The position numbers and the translations under genes are program-made. Of a DNA stretch of 41,765 nt, positions 9,600 through 19,001 are shown one piece after another. The notes under the pieces are model-generated. The model saw only the letters and a list, made by a program, of their open reading frames with translations. It made no database searches and was not told where the DNA came from. The number at the start of each line of letters is the position of its first letter. Positions within the stretch are counted from its first letter, which is position 1. Source of the DNA: Balneolales bacterium (lineage in GTDB: Bacteria > Bacteroidota > Rhodothermia > Balneolales > Cyclonatronaceae); NCBI GenBank assembly GCA_022565805.1, contig JAIULZ010000021.1, forward strand, positions 1-41,765. Direction: 5' to 3'.

Positions 9600-11126
9600 A
9601 TGACGAATAGCAAAGCTGTATCTATTGTAATTGGGGCTGTACTGGTAGGCAGCATTATTAAAGCTTTGATTATTCGCTCAGTTTTTGAGCCAACCGGAAT
9701 GCTGCATACCGATTCTTATCAGTATCTCCGGCTTGCCATTTCATGGTTGGAAGCAAGTCCCATGCAAATACACGGCCATACCGAGCTTGTATGGCCACCG
9801 GGGTACCCGGCTGCGATTGCTGCAGTAGCAATGCTTACAAATTTGTCGGTCTTCTGGGCTTCCAAGCTGCTTAACGCCCTCCTGATATTCATTTGCAGCT
9901 CTCTGCTATGGTTTCGGTTTAAAGAAAATACCCTGCCCTTTCTGGCCGTTCTGGGACTTGCACCGATTCTTTTCACATTTTTCTTTAGTCTGTCGGAGGC
10001 TCTTTTCATCACCACTATGCTTTGCCATATTTTGCTGCTCGAAAAAGGCTTGAAATCGGGGCATTCAGGCACATTATTCGCAGCAGGACTTGCCATAGCT
10101 GCACTTTTCCTAGTGCGATATGCAGGCTTGTATGGTTTCCTTGTGAATGGATTTGTAATACTCGGTCTGATCATAACCAGACAAAGCCGAAAAAGCATCG
10201 CTCTGTTACTCGGTACCGTGGTCAGTGGTGCTCTGGCTGGAATTTATATGTACCAAACTCAGAAAATTACGGGATATCTCACTGGCGGTAACCGTACATC
10301 CACTACACAGTCTTTGGCAGAAGGAATGTTTGATCTTCTTAAAGCTTTTGCAGACGATTTAAATCTGCTTCATGTTTTGGGAAATCAGCAACCGGTTTTT
10401 TTCTTCCTTACCCTCATCCTGCAAATTGCAGCAGTTGCTATATTCATCGGCATCATCAGAAAATATCGTCTTCGGTTCAGAATACAATTTTCTGTATTTA
10501 GCGGGCTTTGTTTTTTGAGCGCATTTGTTTATTTCAGCACGGTTGCAATCGTACACGTTCTTTTTGATGTATCCAGTTTTTATTACCGCTTTACGGCACC
10601 GGCCTTATTTTTCATCTTGCTGGGCACAATTGCTTTCATGATGAGCCAGCAGGTACGCATAAAGCAGTATTTCACTTTACTTGCCGTTGGCCTTGCGTTT
10701 ACATCTGTTCTGCTGCACGGCTCCGGCTTTTTCATAAGCTCTGTTTTAACCGAGCAGGTTCCCAGAGGAGAAACAGAGCGTCGGGTGCTTCAATCTTATT
10801 CCGGCATTCCATCACAGAGCGTCTTAATTTTCGGCAGACGCGAACTCTATTATCTGCGACCCGATATCGTTGTTGAGTTTCCCCGCTTTGAACCAGCTTT
10901 CGACCGTACCGAAAGCTGGGAAGACTTCAGCCAGAGATTAGACCGTGACTTTCCCGGCTATCATTTACTTTATATGACGTACAATCCCCAATTTACCGAC
11001 AGGCCCTTTCATCCGAGCATACGCGAATTTATGACTGAGCAGTATGACGGACGTCTCCGGGCCATACGGCTCGAAATGGGAGATACCGCACTAATGCCAT
11101 CATCATACAAATCTGCCCCCGATTGA
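9600..11126 (+). CDS. GT-C-fold membrane glycosyltransferase-like protein (PMT/ArnT type)
   Basis: Polytopic membrane protein of 508 residues with about ten hydrophobic segments up to about residue 385, then a soluble C-terminal part of about 120 residues. The first extracytoplasmic loop contains HTDSYQYLRLA (Asp38) and VWPPGYPAAIA; an acidic residue in this loop followed by a W-P-P-G-Y-P motif is typical of the dolichyl-phosphate-mannose/ArnT-like GT-C superfamily, which use lipid-linked sugar donors. Substrate cannot be deduced. The gene starts 26 nt after the DUF4249 gene, so co-transcription is plausible. However, TAATTTTG at 9571-9578 overlaps the preceding stop and resembles a Bacteroidota -7 element, so a separate promoter is possible. 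Alternative: a non-catalytic hypothetical membrane protein. Confidence 0.7.
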   Translation: MTNSKAVSIVIGAVLVGSIIKALIIRSVFEPTGMLHTDSYQYLRLAISWLEASPMQIHGHTELVWPPGYPAAIAAVAMLTNLSVFWASKLLNALLIFICSSLLWFRFKENTLPFLAVLGLAPILFTFFFSLSEALFITTMLCHILLLEKGLKSGHSGTLFAAGLAIAALFLVRYAGLYGFLVNGFVILGLIITRQSRKSIALLLGTVVSGALAGIYMYQTQKITGYLTGGNRTSTTQSLAEGMFDLLKAFADDLNLLHVLGNQQPVFFFLTLILQIAAVAIFIGIIRKYRLRFRIQFSVFSGLCFLSAFVYFSTVAIVHVLFDVSSFYYRFTAPALFFILLGTIAFMMSQQVRIKQYFTLLAVGLAFTSVLLHGSGFFISSVLTEQVPRGETERRVLQSYSGIPSQSVLIFGRRELYYLRPDIVVEFPRFEPAFDRTESWEDFSQRLDRDFPGYHLLYMTYNPQFTDRPFHPSIREFMTEQYDGRLRAIRLEMGDTALMPSSYKSAPD

Positions 11127-11515
11127 TTAAAATAAAGATAAGCTTGGAATTTGTTCTTCTTAAACCTACCACACTATTTCACTGTAAAAAAAGAAGACAC
11201 CAGCTATTTTGTACTTTTATAGAAGTCAACTTCATCAAAATCTTAAAACCCAGACTTCTTTCCATTTAAAACAGGGTCGATAGTACTTCATCATTTATTT
11301 TACAGCCTGCTCTGCTATTACTGTTTATCCCATTTCAAAGCTTTCTGGCATCTAACCCAAGCTACAGACCGACAACATTTTCGGTTTGTATTTTCGTAAA
11401 AAGCATGTTTATAAAAAAACGATTCAGGAAAAAAGCACTGGTGTTGCGCCATATCCGGCCCACCGCCATTGTAAAGCAAGGGTCCGGCTTTAGAGCATGA
11501 AAAAAAGTGTTACCC
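11127..11515. other. Convergent intergenic region without clear terminator
   Basis: About 390 bases between the ends of the glycosyltransferase gene (plus) and the lipoprotein gene (minus). I see no strong hairpin with a T-tract and no plausible gene. Rho-dependent ending is possible. Confidence 0.4.
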
Positions 11516-12502
11516 CTACCTATCAAAGCTGAACTTAACCAGCTTCCTGTCTTTATAAGCCACAAAATAATTATCCATTATACCAAGCACAAAATGGGGC
11601 ACCGGCTGATTAACAAGGGTTTCTCCTTCTGTGGTAAAAACAGCCACAAATCTTTGCTCCTGGTAAAAATAAAACACGGCGAGAAGCGGCTCATCTCCCC
11701 CATTCTCCAGCAAATGAAGTGAGTAGTACTGCTGGAAACGGCTCATTTGCTCAATAAGCTGTGTAACACCATCTGCCGGCATATCGGGCAAAACTCTGGT
11801 ATTTGCGCTTCGCTCCATAAACTCGGGTAAAATATAGCTTACTTCGATACTTTCTTCGTCGTATACATAGATATAGGGCATCAAAGAACTCATTGCAAAC
11901 AGCTTACTGCCGTGGCGCACGAGTCCGCCACCGTTTACCTGTAGCGAAAAAATTTGAAAGGGCTGTGGCAAACTAAATAGAACTCTTTCGCTTCCATTTT
12001 CGGTATTTACCTGCCGCAGCAGATTTATACCGGTATCTGTATGGTATAAAAACGGATCGCCATCTGCGTAGCTAACCGATCTTGCCGGAGTATCGTAATA
12101 CGGGAAGCTTCGCACCAGATTTCCCTTTTCGCCAAGAATATGAAACTCGCTCTCGGTAAAATCATTCAGGATGATGGTGTCTCCTGTTTTATACAACCTG
12201 TAGGGATTCGAAAAAAGATTTAGCGGTGGTCTTTGCACCCAAACAAAAGACTGATCGCACCAATCGGCTTCGGCAAGCAGACCACGTCTGTTCTCAGAGA
12301 TAAGGCTGCGACAGCTGCCCGAGGGTACCGAGCTAAGAAATAACGCGTTATTAAGCGAATCCGGAACACTTATTTCGTTATGGGTAACTATTTCATAGCT
12401 GGTTAAGGTTGCTTCCGGCAATCCGGGCCTGCCGCACGAAGCTATCATAAAGAGAATTGAGATAGCCATAACGGCTTTTGCAAGTAGTGCTTTGATGTGC
12501 AT
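11516..12502 (-). CDS. Predicted lipoprotein, possibly beta-propeller
   Basis: Protein of 328 residues that I do not recognise by family. A signal peptide with a lipobox (MIASC, Cys23) predicts lipid anchoring. The mature part is rich in short beta-strand-like segments with aromatic residues and repeated motifs of the type D-G-D-P-F-L-Y-H and G-S-K-L-F-A-M-S-S, resembling the blades of 6-bladed or 7-bladed beta-propellers common in Bacteroidota lipoproteins. Three Cys residues (the lipobox Cys plus two near residues 64 and 82) might include one disulfide. No catalytic motif is visible. It stands alone: the GH13 gene upstream on the same strand is separated by 231 nt including a strong terminator. 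Confidence 0.65.
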   Translation of the reverse strand: MHIKALLAKAVMAISILFMIASCGRPGLPEATLTSYEIVTHNEISVPDSLNNALFLSSVPSGSCRSLISENRRGLLAEADWCDQSFVWVQRPPLNLFSNPYRLYKTGDTIILNDFTESEFHILGEKGNLVRSFPYYDTPARSVSYADGDPFLYHTDTGINLLRQVNTENGSERVLFSLPQPFQIFSLQVNGGGLVRHGSKLFAMSSLMPYIYVYDEESIEVSYILPEFMERSANTRVLPDMPADGVTQLIEQMSRFQQYYSLHLLENGGDEPLLAVFYFYQEQRFVAVFTTEGETLVNQPVPHFVLGIMDNYFVAYKDRKLVKFSFDR

Positions 12503-12607
12503 AAAGTTAGTTTAATGATGGCTTTCTATAGTCCGGTTTACGGTATTTGCTGTAATGCGGTGCAAAGATAAAAAGATTGAAGCTTCACAAAGAATAAGAA
12601 ATAAAAA

Positions 12608-12650
12608 AAACGCAAATCAGCGTGGTGCATTACCCGCCTGATTTGCGTTT
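12608..12650 (-). terminator. Terminator downstream of the GH13 amylase gene
   Basis: A 13-bp perfect stem (12608-12620 with 12638-12650, arm containing CGCAAATCAG) encloses 17 nt. On the minus strand it is followed by a long T-run. It separates the GH13 gene from the lipoprotein gene downstream. Confidence 0.85.
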
Positions 12651-12677
12651 TCTAAACTTTCTAATTTACAGATTTAC

Positions 12678-12697
12678 TTTGGTTTGGTTTGGTTTGG
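12678..12697. repeat. Pentanucleotide tandem repeat (TTTGG)x4
   Basis: Four perfect copies of TTTGG lie between the GH13 stop codon and its terminator. Such short arrays can change length by slippage. Here it is in a 3' untranslated region, so little phenotypic effect is expected. Confidence 0.85.
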
Positions 12698-12733
12698 TAC
12701 TCAATCTGCAAAGGTACTACGTGGCGCATCAAA

Positions 12734-14623
12734 TTATTCCAGCTCTAAAATAAGTGCTTCTCTAGGGCCGAGCTGTAAGTTTTCGTGCAAAGGAACAATA
12801 CGGCCGCTTACTACTTCTCTGCCGCTTTGGAAGCCTTCCGTCAGTTCTATGTAGCGCGACATATCGAGTGTGGTTTCTTTGGGTTCTCCATTTAAGATTA
12901 CCATTACGCGCTCATCATCATTGTAACGAAAATAAACATACACATCGTCGTGAGGCACAAAATGCCGCAATCTACCTGTATGAATAACTTCTTTATCTTT
13001 ACGCCAATGCGTTAATGTGCGTAAATAATCAAACATTTCGGGAATAGGCTGGTTTTTAAGCTCACCAAGCGCTACGCGACCTTCCGGGGTAAATGCATTG
13101 ATTTCATCGCCCGGCCAGCCTCCCGGGAATGGTATTCTTTTTGCCGCATCGTGGAAGTTCCCTTCCATATCCATCATTATTTCGGTGCCGTAATAAATTT
13201 GAGGAATTCCTCTTGTGGTAAGTATAAAGGCGAGACCCAGCCTGTATTTATCGGCATCATGATTCACGATTTCCATGAAACGGGTAAGGTCGTGATTATC
13301 CAGAAATATAACGTTTAGCAGCGGATCTGTGTACAGGAAGTCCTGCCCCAGCGTATAATACAAGCGCATAAGACCGGTATCCCAGCCCGGACCTTCATTA
13401 AGGCCGGCAGCAATGGCGGAAAACAAAGGAAAATCGGTTACGCTTGGTAAATAGGAATTGTAGCCATCCTGAGTGGGAAAATTATACTGCCACCATGCTG
13501 TTGTGGGCACATCCGGCATCCACACTTCACCCACAATATTAAAATCGGGATATTCCTCGAGAACGCGCCGTGTCCATTCGGCCATATAATCGGGGTATGG
13601 GTAGGCGTGCGTATCCATACGAATACCATCGATACCGCTGTTTTCGATCCACCAGAGCGTATTTTGTATAAGATAATCGGCCAATAAGTGATTCCGTTGA
13701 TCCAGATCGGGCATTTCATCCACAAACCATGCACGAACGGTTTTGTTGTAATCCCTTTCGGAAGCGTACGGGTCCATAATGGTATTGGTGCGGTATTCGG
13801 TATTGCCATAAACCGACTGATCGTGAATCCAATCGTGTGAAGGCAGATCTTTAATAAACCAGTGATGCGTGCCCACATGATTATGAATCATATCCATAAT
13901 AACTTTCATGCCCATTTCCTGCGAGCTTTGCACCAGGCGGTTAAAATCGTCGTTCGAGCCGAAGCGTCGGTCGACCCGGTACATATCGGTTGCGGCATAG
14001 CCGTGGTAGAATCCTGCCCGAATTTCATAATTGGCCGGCATATCGTTCTCGAAAATAGGATTCAGCCAGATAGCCGTCATTCCCAAATCCTGAATATAGT
14101 CCAGGTGATTAATAATCCCCTGTATGTCGCCGCCTTTACGCGCAAAAGGCTCATCCATATCTACGCCTTCGAGCATTCCTTCGATTTCTGAAATAGATGG
14201 ATCGCCATTGGCGAAACGGTCGGGCATAAGCAGATAAATAACATCGCTGCTATCGAAACCCTGATGTCTGTTATAAGAGCCTTCCCGCTGCCGTAGCTCA
14301 TAGGTATGCGTAAATCGATTGCGGCCCTGTGTAAAGTGAATATCCAAATTGCCGGGTTCGGCTTCTTCTGTGATATTGAGATAAACAAAAAGATAATTCG
14401 GGTTCTCTGTAGTTACCATACGGCTCAGCTTTACGCCGGGGTAATCTACCCGAACCCTTGCAGTTCCAATATTGTCTCCATAAACCAATAGCTGCAGTTC
14501 GGTTTGTTTAAATCCGGTCCACCAGTGGGGTGGCTCTACCTGTTTAATGGCCTGCTGCTGTGCGCAACCTGTGCTGGTAAAAAATAGTAGCAGAAGAGAT
14601 ACTGAGAAAAGTCGTTTAATCAT
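12734..14623 (-). CDS. Lipid-anchored GH13 alpha-amylase/neopullulanase-type glycoside hydrolase
   Basis: Retaining alpha-glucan hydrolase of 629 residues with a lipobox (TSTGC, Cys20), so it is probably anchored in the envelope, like SusA-type periplasmic amylases. An N-terminal Ig-like cyclomaltodextrinase-N-type domain (about 30-115) precedes the (beta/alpha)8 barrel. Conserved regions are visible: region I MDMIHNHVG, nucleophile Asp337 in GIRMDTHAY, acid/base Glu366 in VGEVWM, and the transition-state Asp445 in FLDNHDLTRF. A C-terminal beta domain follows (about 535-629). A second ATG lies seven codons further upstream, but AGGAAG sits just before the ATG at 14623, which decides the start. 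It likely degrades maltodextrin, starch or pullulan oligosaccharides. A LacI-family operator candidate lies 190 nt upstream. Confidence 0.93.
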   Translation of the reverse strand: MIKRLFSVSLLLLFFTSTGCAQQQAIKQVEPPHWWTGFKQTELQLLVYGDNIGTARVRVDYPGVKLSRMVTTENPNYLFVYLNITEEAEPGNLDIHFTQGRNRFTHTYELRQREGSYNRHQGFDSSDVIYLLMPDRFANGDPSISEIEGMLEGVDMDEPFARKGGDIQGIINHLDYIQDLGMTAIWLNPIFENDMPANYEIRAGFYHGYAATDMYRVDRRFGSNDDFNRLVQSSQEMGMKVIMDMIHNHVGTHHWFIKDLPSHDWIHDQSVYGNTEYRTNTIMDPYASERDYNKTVRAWFVDEMPDLDQRNHLLADYLIQNTLWWIENSGIDGIRMDTHAYPYPDYMAEWTRRVLEEYPDFNIVGEVWMPDVPTTAWWQYNFPTQDGYNSYLPSVTDFPLFSAIAAGLNEGPGWDTGLMRLYYTLGQDFLYTDPLLNVIFLDNHDLTRFMEIVNHDADKYRLGLAFILTTRGIPQIYYGTEIMMDMEGNFHDAAKRIPFPGGWPGDEINAFTPEGRVALGELKNQPIPEMFDYLRTLTHWRKDKEVIHTGRLRHFVPHDDVYVYFRYNDDERVMVILNGEPKETTLDMSRYIELTEGFQSGREVVSGRIVPLHENLQLGPREALILELE

Positions 14624-15184
14624 TACTTCCTGGTATAAATTCATTTGAATGAAAATTAAAAATCCGCTTTTAAATAAGTTGAAATGAGCGTTACCAAAAT
14701 GAATCAGCTTTACATGTTCTAAAGTTTTTCTAACTATGCAGATATTGGGGCAAGAAATTTAAATTGCTCACCCTGTTAATATAAAATATTCTCCTAAATC
14801 CTGTTACATTTTTGTAAGCGCTTTACCTGCTTTTATTGCACAGAAAGGGCAATTATAACCCTTCAAATGAAATAATTTGGTTTGCTTGTATTATTTTGAA
14901 GAAGCTTTTCCTAAGCCTTACACTATATATGCGATTCCCGCATACGGAACGGGTTTAGCTTCCGTTAAAAAACAGAGTATTTTTGAAGAACTGCCGGCCC
15001 TGTTTTTCAAAGCCTGCGCATTTAGAAAACAGTTTGGAGCGGCATCTTTTTCATAATTTAGCGGTTATAGTATGCATCTATGCGTATTTTCAACTCAGTT
15101 ATGATCACCCGACTAAGATACAGGCTGTTGTTGGAACTTACAGCAGGAATGCACAAACACACTTAACTAATACACCCGTTTTCT
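14624..15184. other. Divergent regulatory region between GH13 and DUF4159 genes
   Basis: About 560 bases with no convincing gene. It contains the cre/LacI-like site at 14813-14826, the possible -7 element TATTTTTG at 14978-14985, and an inverted repeat ACGGAA (14944-14949) / TTCCGT (14960-14965). An 85-codon frame from 14983 overlaps the DUF4159 start in another frame and has no family resemblance. Confidence 0.45.
14813..14826. promoter_or_regulatory. Candidate LacI-family (cre-like) operator upstream of the GH13 gene
   Basis: TGTAAGCGCTTTAC matches 12 of 14 positions of the consensus TGWAARCGYTWNCW bound by CcpA and related LacI-family sugar regulators. It contains the perfect core AAGCGCTT. 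It lies 190 nt upstream of the amylase start on the minus strand. LacI-family regulators commonly control alpha-glucan genes, so the location fits. No regulator gene is in the window. Confidence 0.45.
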
Positions 15185-15982
15185 ATGTTTTTAATGGAAG
15201 CTCAGTTAAAAAATTTCATTTCAAAATTTCCCGCCGGTAAGGGAATAAGTCTTGTTTCCGGCATGGTGATTGGGCTTTTTATGTTCTCTCCGCTACAGGC
15301 AGAACAGGGTACGCTTTATGATTCAATAATTGAGGTCGAAACGACAGCCGGCAGTGTACCTGAAGGCATGGCGGCTGTAAATCAGGACGATTTCAGAATT
15401 GCCCGGCTTCAGTATCGGGGCGGTGGCGACTGGTATAATGATCCTTCTGCGCTTACTAACCTCATTCGCTTTGCCCGGCAGCATGTTCCCATTTCTTTGA
15501 GCGACCGCTATGATGATGTACATATAGGTAGTCGCGACATTCACAACTACCCTTTTGCATTTCTAACCGGACACGGAAATTTTGTGATTAATGAGTCGGA
15601 AGCGGCCAATATTCGTGCCTTTGTAGATAACGGCGGTTTTCTTTATATAGATGATGATTGGGGGCTCGATCCATACGTGCAGGAATTTTTTCGCATTGCG
15701 TTTCCGGATGATGAGGTTATTGAGCTGCCCATAAATCACCCGATATACAATAAAGTGTTCGAATTCCCCGACGGCCTTCCAAAGATTCATCAGCATACGG
15801 GTAAGCCGGCTCAGGGTTTTGGTATTTTTAGAAACGGCAGACTTGCGGTTTACTACACCTACGAAACAAGTTTACACGACGGCTGGGCCTACGATGTGCA
15901 CGACAACCCGGAAGAGAAAGTTCAGGCGGCGCTTCGTATGGGGGTAAATCTGCTGGTATACGCATTTACTTCGGAGCGTTAA
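15185..15982 (+). CDS. DUF4159-domain protein
   Basis: Protein of 265 residues with an N-terminal hydrophobic segment (about 22-38, ending SPLQAEQG) that looks like a signal peptide or anchor. The mature part matches the DUF4159 pattern: FRIARLQYRGGGDWYNDPSA near the start, then HVPISLSD, FAFLTGHG, NGGFLYIDDDWG, and a C-terminal NLLVYA. This resembles a class-I glutamine-amidotransferase-like fold used for ligand binding rather than catalysis. DUF4159 proteins are secreted, often found near MoxR/BatA-type operons in Bacteroidota and other phyla; none of those genes is here. Start codon choice (15185, or ATG at 15194) is uncertain. Biochemical role unknown. Confidence 0.85.
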   Translation: MFLMEAQLKNFISKFPAGKGISLVSGMVIGLFMFSPLQAEQGTLYDSIIEVETTAGSVPEGMAAVNQDDFRIARLQYRGGGDWYNDPSALTNLIRFARQHVPISLSDRYDDVHIGSRDIHNYPFAFLTGHGNFVINESEAANIRAFVDNGGFLYIDDDWGLDPYVQEFFRIAFPDDEVIELPINHPIYNKVFEFPDGLPKIHQHTGKPAQGFGIFRNGRLAVYYTYETSLHDGWAYDVHDNPEEKVQAALRMGVNLLVYAFTSER

Positions 15983-16194
15983 TGCAGAACTCCAAATGCC
16001 TTCTACGGCCGTTTAGATTACGTATTTAACGCACCAAAAGCACAATTTGGGAAGGCATCGGAAAACTACACGTTCCTTTTATTCATACTAATACGAAAGG
16101 GGCTTTTCCGGAAGCATCAAATAGAGCATCCTGAACCCACATATTCTGATTCTCATTCTTTCTAAATCACAAAAATTAGCCTTAAATTTACTCC

Positions 16195-16635
16195 ATGATA
16201 ATTCCCATAGCATCCGACCACGCCGGCTTTGAAGCCAAAGAATACGTAAAGAAAGTTTTAGAAAAACTTGGCTACATGCCAGTAGATTATGGTACCCATG
16301 CCGAAGATTCTGTAGACTATCCCGATTTTGCCAAACTGGTTGCCTCTGCAGTAACTGATGGAGAATACGAAAAAGGCATTCTTATTTGCGGATCGGGACA
16401 GGGAATGTGCATGACTGCCAATAAATTTCCCGGTGTTCGTGCCGCACTCGCATGGTCTGCCGAAATTGCAAAGCTTGCGAGTCAGCATAATAATGCCAAT
16501 GTACTGTGTCTTCCTGGTCGTTTTTTAAATGAAGACGAGCTGGAAACTATTGTGGCGGCCTGGATCGAAACACCATTCGAGGGAGGGCGGCATCAGAACC
16601 GCGTTAACAAAATTATGAGTAACACAAAACTGTAG
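16195..16635 (+). CDS. rpiB: Ribose-5-phosphate isomerase B
   Basis: Interconverts ribose 5-phosphate and ribulose 5-phosphate in the pentose phosphate pathway. The 146 residues are the normal RpiB/LacAB length. Visible active-site elements are ASDHAG (Asp8-His9) and CGSGQGM, where Cys65 is the catalytic base, followed by [10 protein letters not shown] (His98) and PGRFL. The usual CGTGIG is replaced by CGSGQG, a conservative change. Its stop lies 11 nt before glyA, so the two are probably co-transcribed. Confidence 0.97.
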   Translation: MIIPIASDHAGFEAKEYVKKVLEKLGYMPVDYGTHAEDSVDYPDFAKLVASAVTDGEYEKGILICGSGQGMCMTANKFPGVRAALAWSAEIAKLASQHNNANVLCLPGRFLNEDELETIVAAWIETPFEGGRHQNRVNKIMSNTKL

Positions 16636-16646
16636 AACCATTTATT

Positions 16647-17951
16647 ATGATAAATAAGCACCTGAGCGAACAAGATCCGGAAGTATTTAGCCTGATCGAA
16701 AAAGAGACCGACAGACAGAACCAAAACGCAGAAATGATTGCATCCGAGAACTTTGCTTCAAAAGCAGTTATGGAAGCTAATGGTTCTACACTTACCAATA
16801 AATATGCGGAAGGCCTGCCCGCGAAAAGATATTACGGGGGCTGCAAGTTTGTAGATGTGGTAGAAGATCTGGCCAGAGATCGGGCTAAGGCTCTTTTCGG
16901 TGCAGAATGGGTAAACGTACAGCCTCACTCTGGTGCACAAGCCAACGCGGCAGTATATCTCGCCTGTATGAAACCCGGCGAAAGACTACTGGGCTTCGAC
17001 CTTGCCCATGGTGGTCACCTTACGCATGGTTCTCCGGTTAATTTCAGCGGTATTCTCTACGAAGCTCATTTTTATGGCGTTGAACAAGATACCGGCCGTC
17101 TCGACATGAATAAAATTCGTGATAAGGCCAGAAAAGTAAAGCCAAAAATGATTTCTATTGGCGCATCGGCCTATTCCCGGGATTTCGATTACGAGGCATT
17201 TCGCGACATCGCAGACGAAACCGGAGCCATGCTGTGGATGGATATGGCCCATACAGCCGGTCTTATCGCAGCAAAAGAAATGAATGATCCGCTGCCTTGG
17301 GCCCATCTTGTAACAACCACAACGCACAAAACGCTACGCGGTCCCAGAGGCGGTATGATACTGGTTGGCAAAAACGGTGAAAATACACTTGGTATAGTTG
17401 CGCCAAAATCTGGCAGAACTAAAAGCTGGGGCGAAATTCTGGATAGTGCGGTATTTCCCGGCACACAAGGCGGGCCACTAATGCACGTAATTGCAGCAAA
17501 AGCTGTTGCATTCGGCGAAGCACTGCAGCCTGGTTTTAAAACTTACCAAAAGCAGGTTAAGAAAAATGCCAAGGCCATGGCGGCTCGTTTTACGGAATTA
17601 GGCTATAATATAGTAAGTGGCGGAACCGACAACCACCTCATACTAATAGATCTAAGAAACAAAGGGATAAACGGTAAACAAGCCGAGGCTATCCTGGGCA
17701 CAGCAGAAATAACCGTAAACAAAAACATGGTGCCTTTCGATACAGAAAGCCCGTTCGTAACTTCCGGAATACGGATTGGTGCGCCTGCTATGACCACACG
17801 TGGCATGAAAGAACCTGAGTTTGAGTTTCTGGCTACGCTAATCGACAAGGCTTTAAGCAAACCTGCAGACGAATCTCTGCACCATTCTGTTGCTGAAGAA
17901 GTTAAGGCTCTCTGTGAAGGTTTCCCGCTATACGATCAGGTACCAGCTTAA
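16647..17951 (+). CDS. glyA: Serine hydroxymethyltransferase
   Basis: PLP enzyme converting serine and tetrahydrofolate to glycine and 5,10-methylene-THF, the main one-carbon entry point. Length is 434 residues. Recognisable blocks are [44 protein letters not shown] and [17 protein letters not shown], with Lys228 as the PLP Schiff-base lysine and Asp199/His202 at the cofactor ring. It lies 11 nt after rpiB, probably in one transcript, and is followed by a hairpin. folC, the other folate-related gene of the window, is far away (31190-32500). Confidence 0.98.
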   Translation: MINKHLSEQDPEVFSLIEKETDRQNQNAEMIASENFASKAVMEANGSTLTNKYAEGLPAKRYYGGCKFVDVVEDLARDRAKALFGAEWVNVQPHSGAQANAAVYLACMKPGERLLGFDLAHGGHLTHGSPVNFSGILYEAHFYGVEQDTGRLDMNKIRDKARKVKPKMISIGASAYSRDFDYEAFRDIADETGAMLWMDMAHTAGLIAAKEMNDPLPWAHLVTTTTHKTLRGPRGGMILVGKNGENTLGIVAPKSGRTKSWGEILDSAVFPGTQGGPLMHVIAAKAVAFGEALQPGFKTYQKQVKKNAKAMAARFTELGYNIVSGGTDNHLILIDLRNKGINGKQAEAILGTAEITVNKNMVPFDTESPFVTSGIRIGAPAMTTRGMKEPEFEFLATLIDKALSKPADESLHHSVAEEVKALCEGFPLYDQVPA

Positions 17952-18003
17952 TTTTATGCAGAGCGGATAATATTTTCGCACTGCCGGCTTTTTAACCAAA
18001 CGG

Positions 18004-18035
18004 CCTGCCGGATACAAAATAGAGTAACCGGCAGG
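18004..18035 (+). terminator. Probable terminator after glyA
   Basis: CCTGCCGG (18004-18011) pairs perfectly with CCGGCAGG (18028-18035) and is followed by a modest TCTTTG tract. A further copy of CTGCCGG at 17981-17987 could form an alternative stem with the same right arm. Confidence 0.5.
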
Positions 18036-18097
18036 TCTTTGTAATTTAGCAAACGTTAAATCTTAAACTTTTGGCAAGCACAACCCAGCGGCAAATA

Positions 18098-18925
18098 ATG
18101 GACCGCAATCTGCCCAAACCAGACGCTCCCTCGTTGAGTACAGATAATATGCATTTTCTGGACCACCTTGAGGAATTACGGTGGCGTATAATAAAGGGGC
18201 TCGGCGGAGTACTCCTCGGGGTAGTTATTGCCTTTATTTATTCCGATTTCCTAATCGATACGGTACTTTTAGGGCCCGTATATAAAGATTTCTTTATGTA
18301 CAAATTAGTAGGAATAGAAGCCGTAGACGTTTCGCTACAGAACAGAAGGCTGCCGGGGCAGTTTTTTACTTATTGGGGTACGCTTATTGTTGTAGGCTTT
18401 ATTATCGGTTCACCGCTCTTTATATATCAGCTTTGGAAGTTTATCGAGCCTGCGCTCGAATCGGGCGAGAAAAAGAAAACACGGTATACGGCATTCGTTA
18501 TTTCTTTTTTATTCCTGCTTGGCGTTACTTTCGGCTATACCGTTCTGGTTCCCTTTGCTGTACAATTTTTTGCGCAGTTTCAAATGTCTGCATCCGTACG
18601 AAATGATATAGATATTACGGCCTATTTTTCGGCCGTAACCATGTGGATTATAGCCTGCGGTATTATTTTCCAGCTGCCCATGATTAGCTACACGCTTTCG
18701 AAATTCGGTATTCTTACACCCGAGTTTATGATTAAATACCGCAAGGTAGCCATTGTACTTTGTTTTGTGCTTGCCGCTTTCATTACACCTCCCGATCCGG
18801 TTTCTCAATTCTTGATTGGTATTCCTCTTATTCTGCTTTACCAACTTGGCATCTATATCAGTAAGGTCGTAAACCGAAACCGAAATAAAGAAATTTGGGG
18901 AAGCGAAGGTCCTCCGGCTTCATAG
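18098..18925 (+). CDS. tatC: Sec-independent protein translocase TatC
   Basis: Polytopic core subunit of the twin-arginine translocase, which recognises RR signal peptides of folded exported proteins. From the ATG at 18098 it is 275 residues with six hydrophobic segments. The family N-terminal motif HFLDHLEELRWRI is present, with conserved loop residues FIEPALESGEKKKTRY and later FGILTPEFMIKYRKVAIV and AAFITPPDPVSQ. The frame can begin at a TTG at 18071, but that start has no ribosome site. A linker of some 17 residues precedes the conserved motif. No tatA/B gene lies nearby, so those partners are elsewhere. Confidence 0.95.
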   Translation: MDRNLPKPDAPSLSTDNMHFLDHLEELRWRIIKGLGGVLLGVVIAFIYSDFLIDTVLLGPVYKDFFMYKLVGIEAVDVSLQNRRLPGQFFTYWGTLIVVGFIIGSPLFIYQLWKFIEPALESGEKKKTRYTAFVISFLFLLGVTFGYTVLVPFAVQFFAQFQMSASVRNDIDITAYFSAVTMWIIACGIIFQLPMISYTLSKFGILTPEFMIKYRKVAIVLCFVLAAFITPPDPVSQFLIGIPLILLYQLGIYISKVVNRNRNKEIWGSEGPPAS

Positions 18926-19001
18926 CCCGGCTGCACCGGCTTTCGATTGCGCAACACTCTTTTCCCTGTAATTATATCAAACGCATTACCCATACCAACT
19001 A

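Noticed and set aside
14983-15240. 85-codon frame before the DUF4159 gene
   Set aside because: Overlaps the DUF4159 start in another frame and resembles nothing; the DUF4159 frame is clearly coding.
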